Assembly: GCF_035083965.1 (NCBI RefSeq)
Contig: NC_089732.1
Coordinates: 12,167,424 to 12,231,423 of the forward strand
DNA from: Branchiostoma lanceolatum
Taxonomy: Eukaryota; Chordata; Leptocardii; Amphioxiformes; Branchiostomatidae
Length of the DNA: 64,000 bases
Direction of reading: 5' to 3'
Part shown: positions 10,515-22,800 of the stretch, piece after piece
Layout of the letters: the number at the start of each line of letters is the position of its first letter
How positions within the stretch are numbered: position 1 is the stretch's first letter
Translations under genes and position numbers: made by a program
The notes under the pieces: generated by a model
Seen by the model: the letters and a program-made list of their open reading frames with translations, nothing else
Database searches by the model: none
Told to the model about the DNA's origin: nothing

Positions 10515-13500
10515 CTAGCGCGCATGTCGTTCCGTCTCCTTCGAATCCTTGTTTACATTGACAAGTTCCGTCCGCAAGCATTTCCGCATATTTGTCACAT
10601 CCATCATTGCAATCTCCCAACTGAGTGGTCGTCCCAATTGTTCTTACAGTTGTAGACGGCTCTGTTGTAACTTGTTGGTTGGTCAGCGTTGTTTGTACTG
10701 TTCTTATGGTCGATGTTGTTGGCTCTGCCGTTGTCGATTGCACTGTGGTGCCTTTAAAAGTAGTCGCAGACTGAGCTGTCGTAGAATGGACAGAGGATGT
10801 TGCCTGCGTCGGCAAGACTGATGTTGCTCTTGCAGGAAATGTCGTTTGTTCTTCTGTGGTCATCTCCGTCGTGGGTTGTTCTGTCGTTGTAAAAGGCGTG
10901 GTGTCCTCGTCTGTTGTTACTGATGTTGTTTGCTCGCCTGTAGTTAAATGTGGGGTTGTAGTAACAAACTCACTCGTGTACTGTGGCGTTCTTTTAAGCG
11001 GCGTTGTTTTCACATCAGTCATTACTGATGTTGTAGTTAGCACTGAACTTGCTGAAAATGTGGTCGGTTCTCCCCTAGTCACCTTCGTCGTTTGCTCGTC
11101 TGCAGTTAAATGTGGGGTTGTAGTCATTGCTGCACTTGTGGGTTGTTCTGTCGTTGTAAGGCGTGTGGTCTTCAAATCTGTTGTTACTGATGTTGTAGTC
11201 GGCAATGAAGGAAGTGTGGTTGGTTCTCCACTAGTCACCTCCGTAGTTTCCATGTCTGTAGTTAAATGTAGGGCTGTAGTAGCGGCTGCACTTGTAGGTT
11301 TTTCTGTCGTTGTAAGGCGTTGAGTTTTCTCACCTGTTGTAACTGATGTTGATGTAAGCTGTGTAGATCTTTCAGCAGTCGTTTGCTCTGCAATAGTCGG
11401 CTGGACTACTATGCTTGTTGTGGTAGCCATAGGTTCCACAGTTGAGAATGAGGGAGTCGACACGGGGGTAGAGGTTGATTCGAGTGTTGGCGAATATGAA
11501 CCTGCTAGAAATGTGGTAGATTCTTGCTCTATTATTACTGTAGTTTCCCCGCCTGTAGTTAAAGGTAGAACTTCAGTTCCCTCATTTGTTGTTGCTAATA
11601 TTGGAGTTAGCTGTGTAGTTCTTTCATCAGTTGTTACTGGCATTGTAGCTGTGCTTGCAGATGTAGTTGCAGCCTGCACTGTTGTGCGAGGTTCGGTTGT
11701 CAATTGTCTGGTTGTTACTGACTTTGTTGACAACAATGGCGAAGTGTTTTCCGGAAATGTGGTCGATGTTCCTCCAGCCATCTCCGTAGTTGCTTCGATG
11801 GGCATTTCTGTAGTTTGTTGACGTGTTGTTGCTAATCCTGTTGTCACATGAGTAGGTTCGACTGCAGTTGTTTTATACGTTGTTTTAGCCATAGTGCTCG
11901 TTCTTGTTGTAGGAGTGGTCAATGTGGTACTTTCGGGAAATTCGGTCGGTATTTCCGTAGACATCTCCGTCGTTGCTTCGGTGGTCATCGCTGAACTTGG
12001 TTGGGTTGTCGAGGCTGAAGTTGATGTAACCTGAGTATATTGGTCTGTAGTTGTTTTATACGTTGTTGGCGGTTTGTACGTAGTGCTCTTTCTTGCAGTA
12101 GAAGTGTAGAAGTTATCTGCAGTCGTCGATGTAGTACCTTCCGGGAATGTAGTCGGCATTTCTGTAGACATCTCCGTCGTTGCTTCGCTGGCCATCGCTG
12201 TAGTTGGTTGGTTTGTTGTGGCCAAAGTTGTGGTCACCTGAGTAGATTCGGCTGCAGTCGTTTCCCCTGCAGTCGTTGATAATATTGTTGACGTCGAAGA
12301 AGTAGTGATATGTGGAGTTTTAAATGTTGTTGCCGGTATATCAGTGCTTGGTAAACTCATAGTGCTCTCACTTGTTATAGAAGTGGTATGCTCTGCAGTC
12401 GTCGATATGGTTCTTTCCGACGATGTCGTCGGTGTTTCTGTAGATATCTTCGTACTAGCTTCGGTGAACACTGCTGTGCTTGGTTGGGTTGCTGTTGCTG
12501 AGGTTGTTATTTGCGTAGATTCGCCAGTAGTTGTTTGATATACGGTCGTCGATGATGCAGTTGGTGTTGATGAACTAGTGCTGTGCGCTGTTGTATGCAT
12601 CGTTGACGGTTTTCCAGTGGTGTGGAGAGTACTTGACAAAGCTGAGGTGCTCTGCTTTGTTGTAGGAGGTCCTTCTGTGCTGGTCTGTGCCGTTGTCTCA
12701 TCAGGGACTGTCGTCTCTGCAAGAGTAGATGCCAGCGTACTTTGCTCCATTGTAGCCGTCACTGTTCGAAATGTGGTTCGTTGTGAGGTTTGGGGGTTTG
12801 TACCTGGTTGGGCGGTGGTTTGTGATGTTGTTGCTGCCAAAAATGTACTGCTTGGTGGCGTGAAAAGTCCAGTTGTTCCTTTATGTGTTGCGGGCGAGGT
12901 TGTGGTGAGTTGAGTAGATTTGTCTACAGTGGTATCCTCTACAGCCGTCGATGAAATAGTTCCTGGCAAAGTGGTTAATGTCTCTGTAGACATCTCCGTC
13001 ATTGCTTCCGTGGCCATCGCTAAACTTGGCTGGTTTGTCGTGGCCAAAGTTGTTGTCACTTGAGTAGATTGGTCTGCAGTTGTTTTCTCTGCAGTCGTCG
13101 ACGGTATAGGCAACGTCGAGGAAGTAGTAATGTGCTCTATTTTATATGTTGTTGACGGTTTACCAGTGGTGTAAGAAGTACTTGCTGAACCCATGGTGCT
13201 CTTTCTTGGTGTATGAGTTGTATGTTCTGCAGACGTGAATATAGTGCTTTCCGGCAATGTGGTCGATGTTTCTGTAGATGCCTCCATAGATGCTTCAGTG
13301 GCCATCGCTGTACTTCGTTGGTTTGTTGTTACTGTTGTTGCTTTAGCGGAAGTTGCTGTACTTGATTTACTTGTTGTTGATACGGTCGTTATATGCGTAG
13401 ATTCGTCAGCAGTTGTTTGCTCAGCAGTCGTCAATGGAACAGTTGAGGTTATGAAGGTTGTGGTACGCGCTGTTGTAGATGCTATTGACGGCTTTTCAGT

Positions 13501-16500
13501 GGTATAGGGCGTACTCGGTACTACTGTCGTGCTCTTCATTGTTGTAGGTAGTCCTACTGTACTAGTCTGTATCGTTGTTGCAACAGGGACTGTTGTCTTC
13601 TCGGGCGTAGATGCTAGCGTACTTTGCTCCATTGTAGCCGGCACTGTTCGAAATGTGGTTCGTTGTGTAGTTATCGGGACGGTACTTTCTTGCACAGTGG
13701 TTTGTGACTTGAGCGTGGTAAATGCCGGAGAAGTCACAAAGTATTTAGGTGTTGTTGCTGTCGAAAAAGTACTGCTGGATGACGGGGGAAGGCTAATTGT
13801 TTTCTTGTCTGTTGTTAGCGAGGTCGTGGTTTGTTGAGTAGATTTGTCTGCAGTGGTTTCCTCTGCTGCCGTCGATGCAGTACTTTTTGGAAATGTAGTC
13901 GGGTTTTTTGTAGACATTTCCGTAGTTGCTTTGGTGGTCTTTGCTGAACTTGCTTGGTCTGTTGTGGCCAAAGCTGATGTAACTTCAGTTGATTTCTCTG
14001 TAGTATGATCTGAAGTTGTCGATGGTATAGTTGACGTTGAAGAGGTAGTGAAATGCGTTGATTTAAATGTTGTTGGCGATTCATTTGTGGTGCTCTTTCT
14101 GGTTGTAAGAGTAGTATGCCCGAGCTCTGCAGTCGTCAATGTAGTACTTTTCGGAAATGTTGTCGATGTCGGTGTCTTTGTAGACATCTCCGTCGTTGCT
14201 TCTGTGGCCATCGCTGTACTTGGTTGCTTTGTTGTGGTCAAAGTTGTTGTTACTTGAGTAGATTGGTCTGCAGTTGTTTTCTCTACAGCAGTTGATTGTA
14301 AAGTTGTATATGTTGTTGACGGTTTATCAGTGGTGTAAGAAGTACTTGAAAAACCCGTGGTGCTCTTTCTCGAAGTATGAGTGGTATGGTCTGCAGCCGT
14401 TGATACAGTTGTTTCCGGCAATGTGGTCGGTGTTTTTGTAGATGCCTCCGTAGTTGCTTCAGTGTTCATTGCTGTACTTGGTTTACTTATTGTTGATAAG
14501 GTTGTTATCTGCGTAGATTCGTCAGCAGTTGTTTGCTCAGTAGTCGTCAATGGACCAGTTGAGGACAAGAGAGTAGTGGTACGCCCTGTTGTGTGTATTG
14601 TTGACGGCTTTTCCGTGGTGTAGGGGGTAGTTGGTACGACTGTCGTGCTCTTCATTGTTGTAGGAGATCCTTCAGTACTGGTCTGTACCGTTGTCTCATC
14701 ATGGACTGTGGTCTCTTTAAGAGTAGATGTCAGCTTACTTTGCTCCATTGTAGCCGGCACTGTTCGAAATGTGGTTCGTTGTGTAGTTTCAGGGACTGTA
14801 CTTTCTTGTACGGTTGTTTGTGACTTGAGCGTGGTAAATGACGGAGAGGTGACCCAGGATGTAGGTGTTGATGCTGTCGAAAACGTAGTGCTTGATGACG
14901 TGGTAGGGCCAGTTGTTACCTGGTGTGTCGTGGGCGACATTGTGGTTAGTTGAGTAGATTTGTCTGAAGTGGTATGCTTTTCAATTGTCGATGAAGTGCT
15001 TTCCGGAAATGTAGTCGGTTTTTCTGTAGACTTTTCAGTTGTTGCTTTAGTGGTCTTTGCTGAACTTTGTTGGTGTGTTGTGGGCAAAGTTGTTCTCACC
15101 TCAGTAGATTTCTCTGCAGTTGCAGTTGTCGATGGCAAAGTTGATTTGTCCGCAGTCGTTTGCTCTGCAGCCGTCGATGTAGTACTTTCCGGAAATGTGG
15201 TCGGTGTTTTTGTAGACATCTGCGTCGTTGCTTCTGTGGTCATCGCTGTACTTGGTTGCTTTGCTGTGGTCAAAGTTGTTGTCAACAGAGTAGAGTGGTC
15301 TGCAGTTGTTTTCCCTGCAGTAGTTGATTGTAAAATTTTAAATGTTGTTGACGGTTTATCAGTGGTGTAAGAAGTACTTGCTAAACCCGTGGTGCTCTTT
15401 CTTTGTGTATGAGTGGTATGGTCTGCAGTCGTTGATGTAGTACCTCCCGGTAATGTGGTTGGTGTTTCTGTACTTGCTTCGGTTGACATTGCTGTACTTG
15501 GTTGGGCTGTTATCTCTAGGGTTGTTCTCTGTGTAGATCCGCCTACAGTTGTGTGATCTACAGTCGTCGATGAAGCAGTAGATGTTGAGAATGTTGTGGT
15601 GTGCGATGTTGTAGGTATCGTTGACGGTTTTGGAGTGGTGTCGGAACTGCTTGACAAAATTGAAGTACTCTGCTGTGTTGTAAGATATCCTTCTGTGCTG
15701 GTCTGTACCGTTGTCTTACCAGGGGCTGTGATATGATCAAGAGTAGACGTCAGCGTACTTGGCTCCATTGTAGCCGGCACTGTGAGGAAGGTGGTTCGCT
15801 GTGCAGTTTTCGGGGCGGTAATTGCTTGGGAGGTGGTTTCTGTCTCGGGCGTGGTAGACACCAGAGAGGAGACTAAGGATGTAGATGAAGTTGTTTTCAT
15901 TGGAGATGTGCTGCCGGATGAAGTGGTACGGTCGGTGGTTTCTCCGAGTGTTGTGGGGGATGTTGTTGTCAGTCGGGTAGATCTGTCTGCAGTTGTATGC
16001 TCTGCAGTCGTCAATGTAGTACTTTCCAGAAATGTGGTCGATGTGGTCATATCTGTAGCTGCGTCGGTGGTTGTGACTATCCCTGCCATCGTCGATGTAA
16101 TACTCTCCAGAGACCCGGTCGATTTTCCTGTGGTCATCTCCGTAGTTCCTTCGTCGAACCCCACCGTACTTGGCTGGTTTGACGTAGCTAAAGCTGTTGT
16201 CACCTGTGTAGATTGATCTTTTGTTGTTTGCTCCGCTGGAGTTGACGTAGTACTTTCCAGAGACTGTGTCGATTTTCCTGTGGTCATCGCCATAGTTGCT
16301 TCGGTGGACGACACCGTACTTGGTTGGTTTGTTGTAGCTGAAGTTGTTGTCACCTGAGTAGATTCCCCTACAGTTGTATACTCCGCTGTCGTTGATGTAG
16401 TACTTTTCAAAGACCTAGTCGATGATCCTGTGGTCATCTCCGTAGTTGCCTCGGTGGTGGACAATGTACTGGGGTGGCTTGTTGCAGCTAGTGTTGTTGT

Positions 16501-18902
16501 CACATGTGTGGATTCATCTGTGGTTGGCTGATCCGTCGTCGTTGACGAATCACTTGAGGTAAGGGATGTAGTGGTACCATCTGTTGTGTATATTGTTGAC
16601 GGTTTTCCAGTGGTATAGGCGGTACTTGGCAAAACCGTGGTGCTCTGCTTTGTTGTAGGAGATCCTTCTGTGCTGGTTTGTACTGTTGTTTCATCAGGGA
16701 CTGTAGTGTGTTCAAGAGTAGACGTCAGCGTACTTGGCTCCATTGTAGCCGGGACTGTGAGGAAGGTGGTTCGCTGTGCAGTTTTTGGGACGGTAATTGC
16801 TTGGGAAGTGGTTTGAGTCTCGGGTGTTGTAGACGCAAGAGAGGAGGAGACGGATGTAGATGTGGTTGTTTTCATTGGAGATGTGCTGCCGAATGAAGTG
16901 GTTAAGTCCGTGGTTTCTCCAAGAGTTGTGGGGGAGGTTGTGGTTAGTTGAGTAGATCTGTCTGCAGTTGTATGCTCTGCAGACGTCAATGTAGTACTTT
17001 CCAGAAATGTGGTCGATGTTCCTGTGGTCATATCTGTAGCTGCGTCGGTGGTTGTGACTATCCCTGCAAACGTCGATGTAGTACTTTCCAGAGACCTGTT
17101 CGATTTTCCTGTGGTCATCGCCATAGTTGCTTCGGTGGACGACACCGTACTTGGTTGGTTTGTTGTAGCTGAAGTCGTTGTCGCCTGAGTAGATTCGCCT
17201 TCAGTTGTATACTCCGCTGTCGTCGATGTAGTACTTTTCAAAGACCTGGTTGATGATCCTGTGGTCATCTCCGTAGTTGCCTCGGTGGTGGAAAATGTAC
17301 TGGGGTGACTTGTTGCAGCTAATGTTGTTGTCAGCTGTGTGGATTCATCTGTAGTTGGTTGCTCTGTTGTCGTTGACGGAACAGTTGAGGTAAGAGTTGT
17401 GTATATTGTTGACGGTTTTCCAGTGGTATAGGCCGTACTTGGCAAAACCGTGGTGCTCTGCTTTGTTGTAGGGGATCCTTCAGTGCTGGTTTGTACTGTT
17501 GTTTTATCGCGGACTGTGGTATGTTCAAGAGTAGATGTCAGCGTACTTGGCTCCATTGTAGCCGGCACTGTTTGGAATGTTGTTCGCTGTGCAGTTTTTG
17601 GGACGGTACTCGCTTGTGAGGTGGTTTGTGTCTTGGGCGTTGTAGACGCAAGAGATGAGGACACAAATGTTGATGTAGTTGTTTTCGTTGGAGATGTGCT
17701 GACGTATGAAGTTGTGCGGTCTGTGGTTTCTCCGAGTGTTGTGGGGGATGTTGTGGTAGGCTGAGTAGATTTGTCTGCAGTCGTAGATGTAGTACTTTTC
17801 AGAAATGTGGTCATGTCTGTAGCTGCTTCGGTGGTTGTGACTCTACTTGGCCTGCTTGTTGTGGCTACGGTTGTTGTCACCTGAGTAGATTGGTCTACAG
17901 TTGTTTGCCCCTCTGTTGTAGATGTAGTTCTTTCCAGAGACCTGGTGGATGTTCCTGTGGTCATCTCGGTAGTTGAATCAGTGAACCAGGCCGTACTTGG
18001 TAGTTCTGTTTTGGATAAGGTTGTTGTCACCTGAGTAGATTGATCTACAGTTGTTTGCTCCGCTGGAGTCGATGTAGTACTTTCCGGAGACCCTGTCGAT
18101 GTTTCTGCGGTCATCTCTGTAGTTGCTTCGGTAGATACTACCGTACTTGGCTGGTTGGTTGTGGCTAAGGTTGTTGTCACCTTTGAGGATTGATCTATCG
18201 TTGTTTGCTCCTCTGCCGTCGATGTCGTAATATCTGGAAATGTGGTGAATTTGCCTGTGGTCATCTCCGTAGTTGATTTCGTGGTAGACACTGTACTGGG
18301 GTGGCTTGTTGCAACTAATGTTGTCGTCACCTGGGTAGACTCATTTGTAGTTGGTTGTTCCGTTGTCGTTGACGGAACAGTTGAGGTTAAGAAAGTAGTG
18401 GCACTCGTTGTTGTATATATTTCCGAAGGTTTTTCAGTGGTGTAGGCGGTACTAGGCAATACCGGAGTGCTCTGCTTTGTTGTAGGAGATCCTACTGTAC
18501 TGGTCTGCACGGTTGTCTGCTCAGGGACTGTCGTGTCTTTAACAGTAGATGTCAGCGTGCTTTCCTCCATTGTTGCCGGCACTGTTCGAAATGTGGTTTG
18601 TTGCTCAGTTTTCGGGACTGTACTTGCTTGGGCGGTGGTTTGTGTCTCAAACGTGGTAGTCGCCAGAGAGGAGACATCGTGTGTTGTGACATAAGTGGAG
18701 GTCAGTGGCGTAGAATTTTCAACAGTTGTCTGTCCCACAGTCGTTGTTGGTACGGTTGAAGTTAAGAAGGTAGATGTAGACAATGTTGTGTGAGTTGTTG
18801 ACGGACGTTGTGTAGTATATGAAGTTGACAAAATCGTTGACGTAGGAGGCAATGTCGATGCTTGTCTTGTCGATGATAGTTGAGTCGACGATGTCGAGAT
18901 TT
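10515..18902 (-). CDS. Exon 18: 8.4-kb giant mucin exon ending in an EGF-like motif
   Basis: This 8,388-bp exon (2,796 codons) is phase 1-1. It starts after 'ttttatgtcctcgcgtcag' with EISTSSTQLSSTRQASTL and ends CTAG|GTGAGAG. Most of it is higher-order repeat of about 300-350 residues. Each unit is marked by QRTTFRTVPATMEQSTL and contains sub-modules such as STEATTEMTTGTSTRSLEST. Copies are more diverged and irregular than in exon 16. The last ~120 residues leave the repeat and end in a five-cysteine EGF-like motif (C-x3-C-x11-C-x-C-x10-C, with KQGFEGDGTTC). The start I chose excludes the upstream open stretch beginning MSRYMQTITK, which is intronic and shared with intron 15. The region is an extended, presumably O-glycosylated stalk leading into SEA domain 2. 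Confidence 0.88.
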
Positions 18903-19326
18903 CTGACGCGAGGACATAAAAATGCAATTCAAGTTCATGTCTGGTTTTCGTTATTGTTTGCATGTAACGTGACAAAAAGGTTTTTTTAAGTGGAATAAAG
19001 TGTGATATGAAACATTTTGGTGTTTTTTTTCTACCTGTATATACCTTTAAGAATAAAACGCAAGCATTTCTTAACCAATGACTTGTTGCATATGCACACT
19101 TTGCGGTAGATTATAAGGAACAAGTCGCTGGGGGGCCTTAAATCTAACCATTTCCAGGTCTCATCAAGACATACGCACATACCAAATGTCAAGACAATCG
19201 ATATCCATGCGGGCCCTCTCGAGTTATGCTGTTCATCCACCTACACACACACATACAAACGCTACCCAAAAACATAACCTTCTCGGCGAAAGTAATAATG
19301 GTTGTTTATATAATGCTAACTCTAAC
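18903..19326 (-). other. Intron 17
   Basis: This 424-bp intron is related to the intron at 36446-36708; both share the block near 'acgaaaaccagacatgaa' next to the giant-exon acceptor. It also has a short ACACAC run at about 19243-19256. I see no gene in it. Confidence 0.6.
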
Positions 19327-19644
19327 CTTCTGTTGTCGGCTGCATTGTTGAAGGAAGAGTTGTTCCTTTTACTGTAGTGGTTGGACGTGTATCTACACCG
19401 GTGTGTGAGGACGTTGGTTCCACGACCGTAGAAGCGTCAATGGTCGTCGCTGTACTTGGCTGTCCTGTTGTGCTCAGGGTTGTTGTTATCTGTGTCGATT
19501 TGTCTCCTGTTGTGTGCAGTGGTGTTGAAGCTTCTGCAGTTGAAGTTTCAGTCTGTACGGTGGTTGGCGGCTGTGTTGTAGAGACTGGTGTCGAGGTTGC
19601 TTGAGATATTGTTTTTGCTGTAGTCAGCGCTGTCGTGTCATCAC
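19327..19644 (-). CDS. Exon 17: phase 1-1 cassette exon, paralogue of exon 15
   Basis: This 318-bp exon (106 codons) starts after 'gtcaactacag' with GDDTTALTTAKTISQATST and ends TMQPTTEG at GAAG|GTTAGAG. I checked the frame base by base and it has no stop. It contains no early ATG, so it is invisible to ORF calling on the minus strand. Its sequence and position (immediately before a giant exon) match exon 15, showing that cassette plus giant exon were duplicated together. Confidence 0.78.
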
Positions 19645-19867
19645 CTGTAGTTGACGAATAACGTTAAGTTGTAGTCAGGGGAGTAGATTAGATTTTGCGG
19701 AATGTTGCGGAATAGGGGTGTCATGCATGCGGAACACTAAAGACATAAGTCCAGATCCTAATTACTCTGTCGTGACATCGCCTGTTGATGAATAACGATA
19801 AGTTACATGAATAGCTGTAGTCGTGGCGGAAGTTGTAAGTTTTTCTGTCCTTGTAAAGTTTGCTTAC
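19645..19867 (-). other. Intron 16, beginning with decayed coding repeat
   Basis: The first ~60 bases of this 223-bp intron align with the coding repeat of exon 16 (the segment that encodes TTTEKPTSSAT elsewhere) but are shifted and mutated. The rest is unremarkable. Confidence 0.6.
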
Positions 19868-22800
19868 CCATTGTCTCTGATGTTGTGGTAAGCTGTGTAG
19901 ATCTGTCAGCAGTCGTTTGCTCTTCAGTCGTCGGTTGGACTGCTGTGCTTGCTGAGGTAGCCAAAGGTTCCACAGTTGTGAATGAGGAAGTCGACATTGT
20001 TGTGGAAGTTGATTCGAGTGTTGGTGAAAGTGAACTAGCTAGAAATGTGGTAGATTCTTCCTTGGATTCGAGAGTTGGCGAAAGTGTACTTGCTAGAATT
20101 GTGGTAGATTCTTCCTTGGTCATTACTGGCGTTTGCCCGTTTGTAATTGTGGCTGAACTTGTAGGTTTTTCTGTCGTTGTAAGGTGTTGAGTTTTCTCAT
20201 CTGTTGTAGCTAATATTGAAGTAAGCTGTGTAGAGCTTTCAACAGTGAATTGCTCTTCAGTCGTCGGCTGGACTACTGTGCTTGCTGAGGTAGCCAAAGG
20301 TTCCACAGTTGTAAATGAGGGAGTGGTGGAAGTGGATTCGAGTGTTGGTGAAAGTGTACTTGCTAGAATTGTGGTAGATTCTTCCTTGGATTCGAGTGTT
20401 GGCGAAAGTGTACTTGCTAGAATTGTGGTAGATTCTTGCTTGGATTCGAATGTTGGCGAAAGTGTACTTGCTAGAATTGTGGTAGATTCTTCCTTGGTCA
20501 TTACTGGCATTTCCCCGTCTGTACTTAAAAGTACAGCTGTAATTGTTGCTGAACTTGTAGCTTTTTCTGTCGTTGTAAGGTGTTGAGTTCTCTCATTTGT
20601 TGTAGCTAATGTTGTAGTAAGCTGTGTAGAGCTTTCAACGGTGGATTGCTCTTCAGTCGTCGGCTGGACTACTGTGCTCGCTGAGGTAGCCAAAGGTTCC
20701 ACAGTTGTGAATGAGGAAGTCGACATTGTTGTGGAAGTTGATTCGAGTGTTGGTGAAAGTGAACTTGCTAGAAATGTGGTAGATTCTTGCTTGGATTCGA
20801 GTGTTGGCGAAAGTGTACTTGCTAGAATTGTGGTAGATTCTTCCTTGGTCATTACTGGCGTATCCCCGTCTGTAATTGTGACTGAACTTGTAGGTTTTTC
20901 TGTCGTTGTAAGGTGTTGAGTTTTCTCATCTGTTGTAGCTAATGTTGTAGTAAGCTGTGTAGATCTTTCAACAGTCGTTTGCTCTTCAGTCGTCGGCTGC
21001 ACTGATGTGCTCGCTGAGGTAGCCAAAGGTTCAACAGTTGTGAATGAGGAAGTCGACATTGTTGTGGAAGTTGATTGGAGTGTTGGTGAAAGTGAACTTG
21101 CTAGAAATGTGGTAGATTCTTGCTTGGATTCGAGTGTTGGCGAAAGTGTACTTGCTAGAATTGTGGTAGATTCTTCCTTGGTCATTACTGGCGTATCCCC
21201 GTCTGTAATTGTGGCTGAACTTGTAGCTTTTTCTGTCGTTGTAAGGTGTTGAGTTTTCTCATCTGTTGTAGCTAATATTGTAGTAAGCTGTGTAGAGCTT
21301 TCAACAGTGGATTGCTCTTCAGTCGTAGGCTGGACTGCTGTGTTTGCTGAGGTAGCCAAAGGTTCCACAGTTGTAAATGAGGGAGTGGTGGAAGTGGATT
21401 CGAGTGTTGGCGAAAGTGTACTTGCTAGAAATGTGGTAGATTCTTCCTTGGTCATTACTGGCGTTTCCCCGTCTGTACTTAAATGCACAGCTGTAATTGT
21501 GGCTGAACTTGTAAGTATTTCTGTCGTTGTAAGGTGTTGATTTTTGCCATCTGTTGTAGCTAATGCTGTAGTAAGCTGTGTAGAGCTTTCAACAGTGGAT
21601 TGCTCTTCAGTCGTCGGCTGGACTACTGTGCTTGCTGAGGTAGGCAAAGGTTCCACAGTTGTAAATGAGGGAGTGGTGGAAGTTGATTCGAGTGTTGGCG
21701 AAAGTGAACTTGCTAGAAATGTGGTAGATTCTTCCTTGGTCATTACTGGCGTTTGCCCGTCTGTAATTGTGTCTGAACTTGTAGGTTTTTCTGTCGTTGT
21801 AAGGTGTTGAGTTTTCTCATCTGTTGTAGCTAATATTGAAGTAAGCTGTGTAGAGCTTTCAACAGTGGATTGCTCTTCAGTCGTCGGCTGGAGTACTGTG
21901 CTTGCTGTGGTAGCCGAAGGTTCCACAGTTGTAAACGAGGGAGTCGAAACGTCCGTAGTTTCCTCGTCGGTGGTTGAATGTAGGGTTGTAGTCATTGATG
22001 CACTTGTGGGTTGTTTTGTCGTTGTTAGGCGTGTGGCTCCCTCTTCTGTTGTTATTGATGTTGTAGCTTGCACTGAACTTGCCGGAAATGTGGTCGGTTC
22101 TCCACTAGTCACCTCTGTCGTTTGCTCGACTGTAGATAGATGTAGGGTCGTAGCCGTTGCTGCATTTGTAAGTTGTTCTGTCGTTGTGAGGCGTGTGGTT
22201 TCCTCATCTGTTGTTACTGATGCTGTAGTTTGCACTGAACTTGCCGGAAATGTGGTCGGTTCTCCACTAGTCACGTCCGTAGTATCCATGTCTGTACTTA
22301 AATGTAGAGCTGTAGTCGCGAAAGTACTTGTAATTTTTTCTGTCGTTGTAAGGTGTTGAGTTTTCTCATCTGTTGTAGCTAATGTTGTAGTAAGCCGCGT
22401 AGAGCTTTCAACAGTGGATTGCTCTTCAGTCGTCGGCTGGACTGCTGTGTTTGCTGAGGTATCCAAAGGTTCCACAGTTGTAAATAAGGGAGTGGTGGAA
22501 GTGGATTCGAGTGTTGGCGAAAGTGTACTTGCTAGAAATGTGGTAGATTCTTGCATGGATTCGAGTGTTGGCGAAAGTGTACTTGCTAGAATTGTGGTAG
22601 ATTCTTCCTTGGTCATTAAGGGCGTTTCCCCGTCTGTACTTAAATGTACAGCTGTGATGGTGGCTGAACTTGTAGGTGTTTCTGTCGTTGTAAGCTGTTG
22701 AGTTTTGTCATCTGTTGTAGCTAATGTTGTAGTAATCCGTGTAGAGCTTTCAACAGTGGATTGCTCTTCAGTCGTCGGCAGGACTGCTGTGCTTGCTGAG

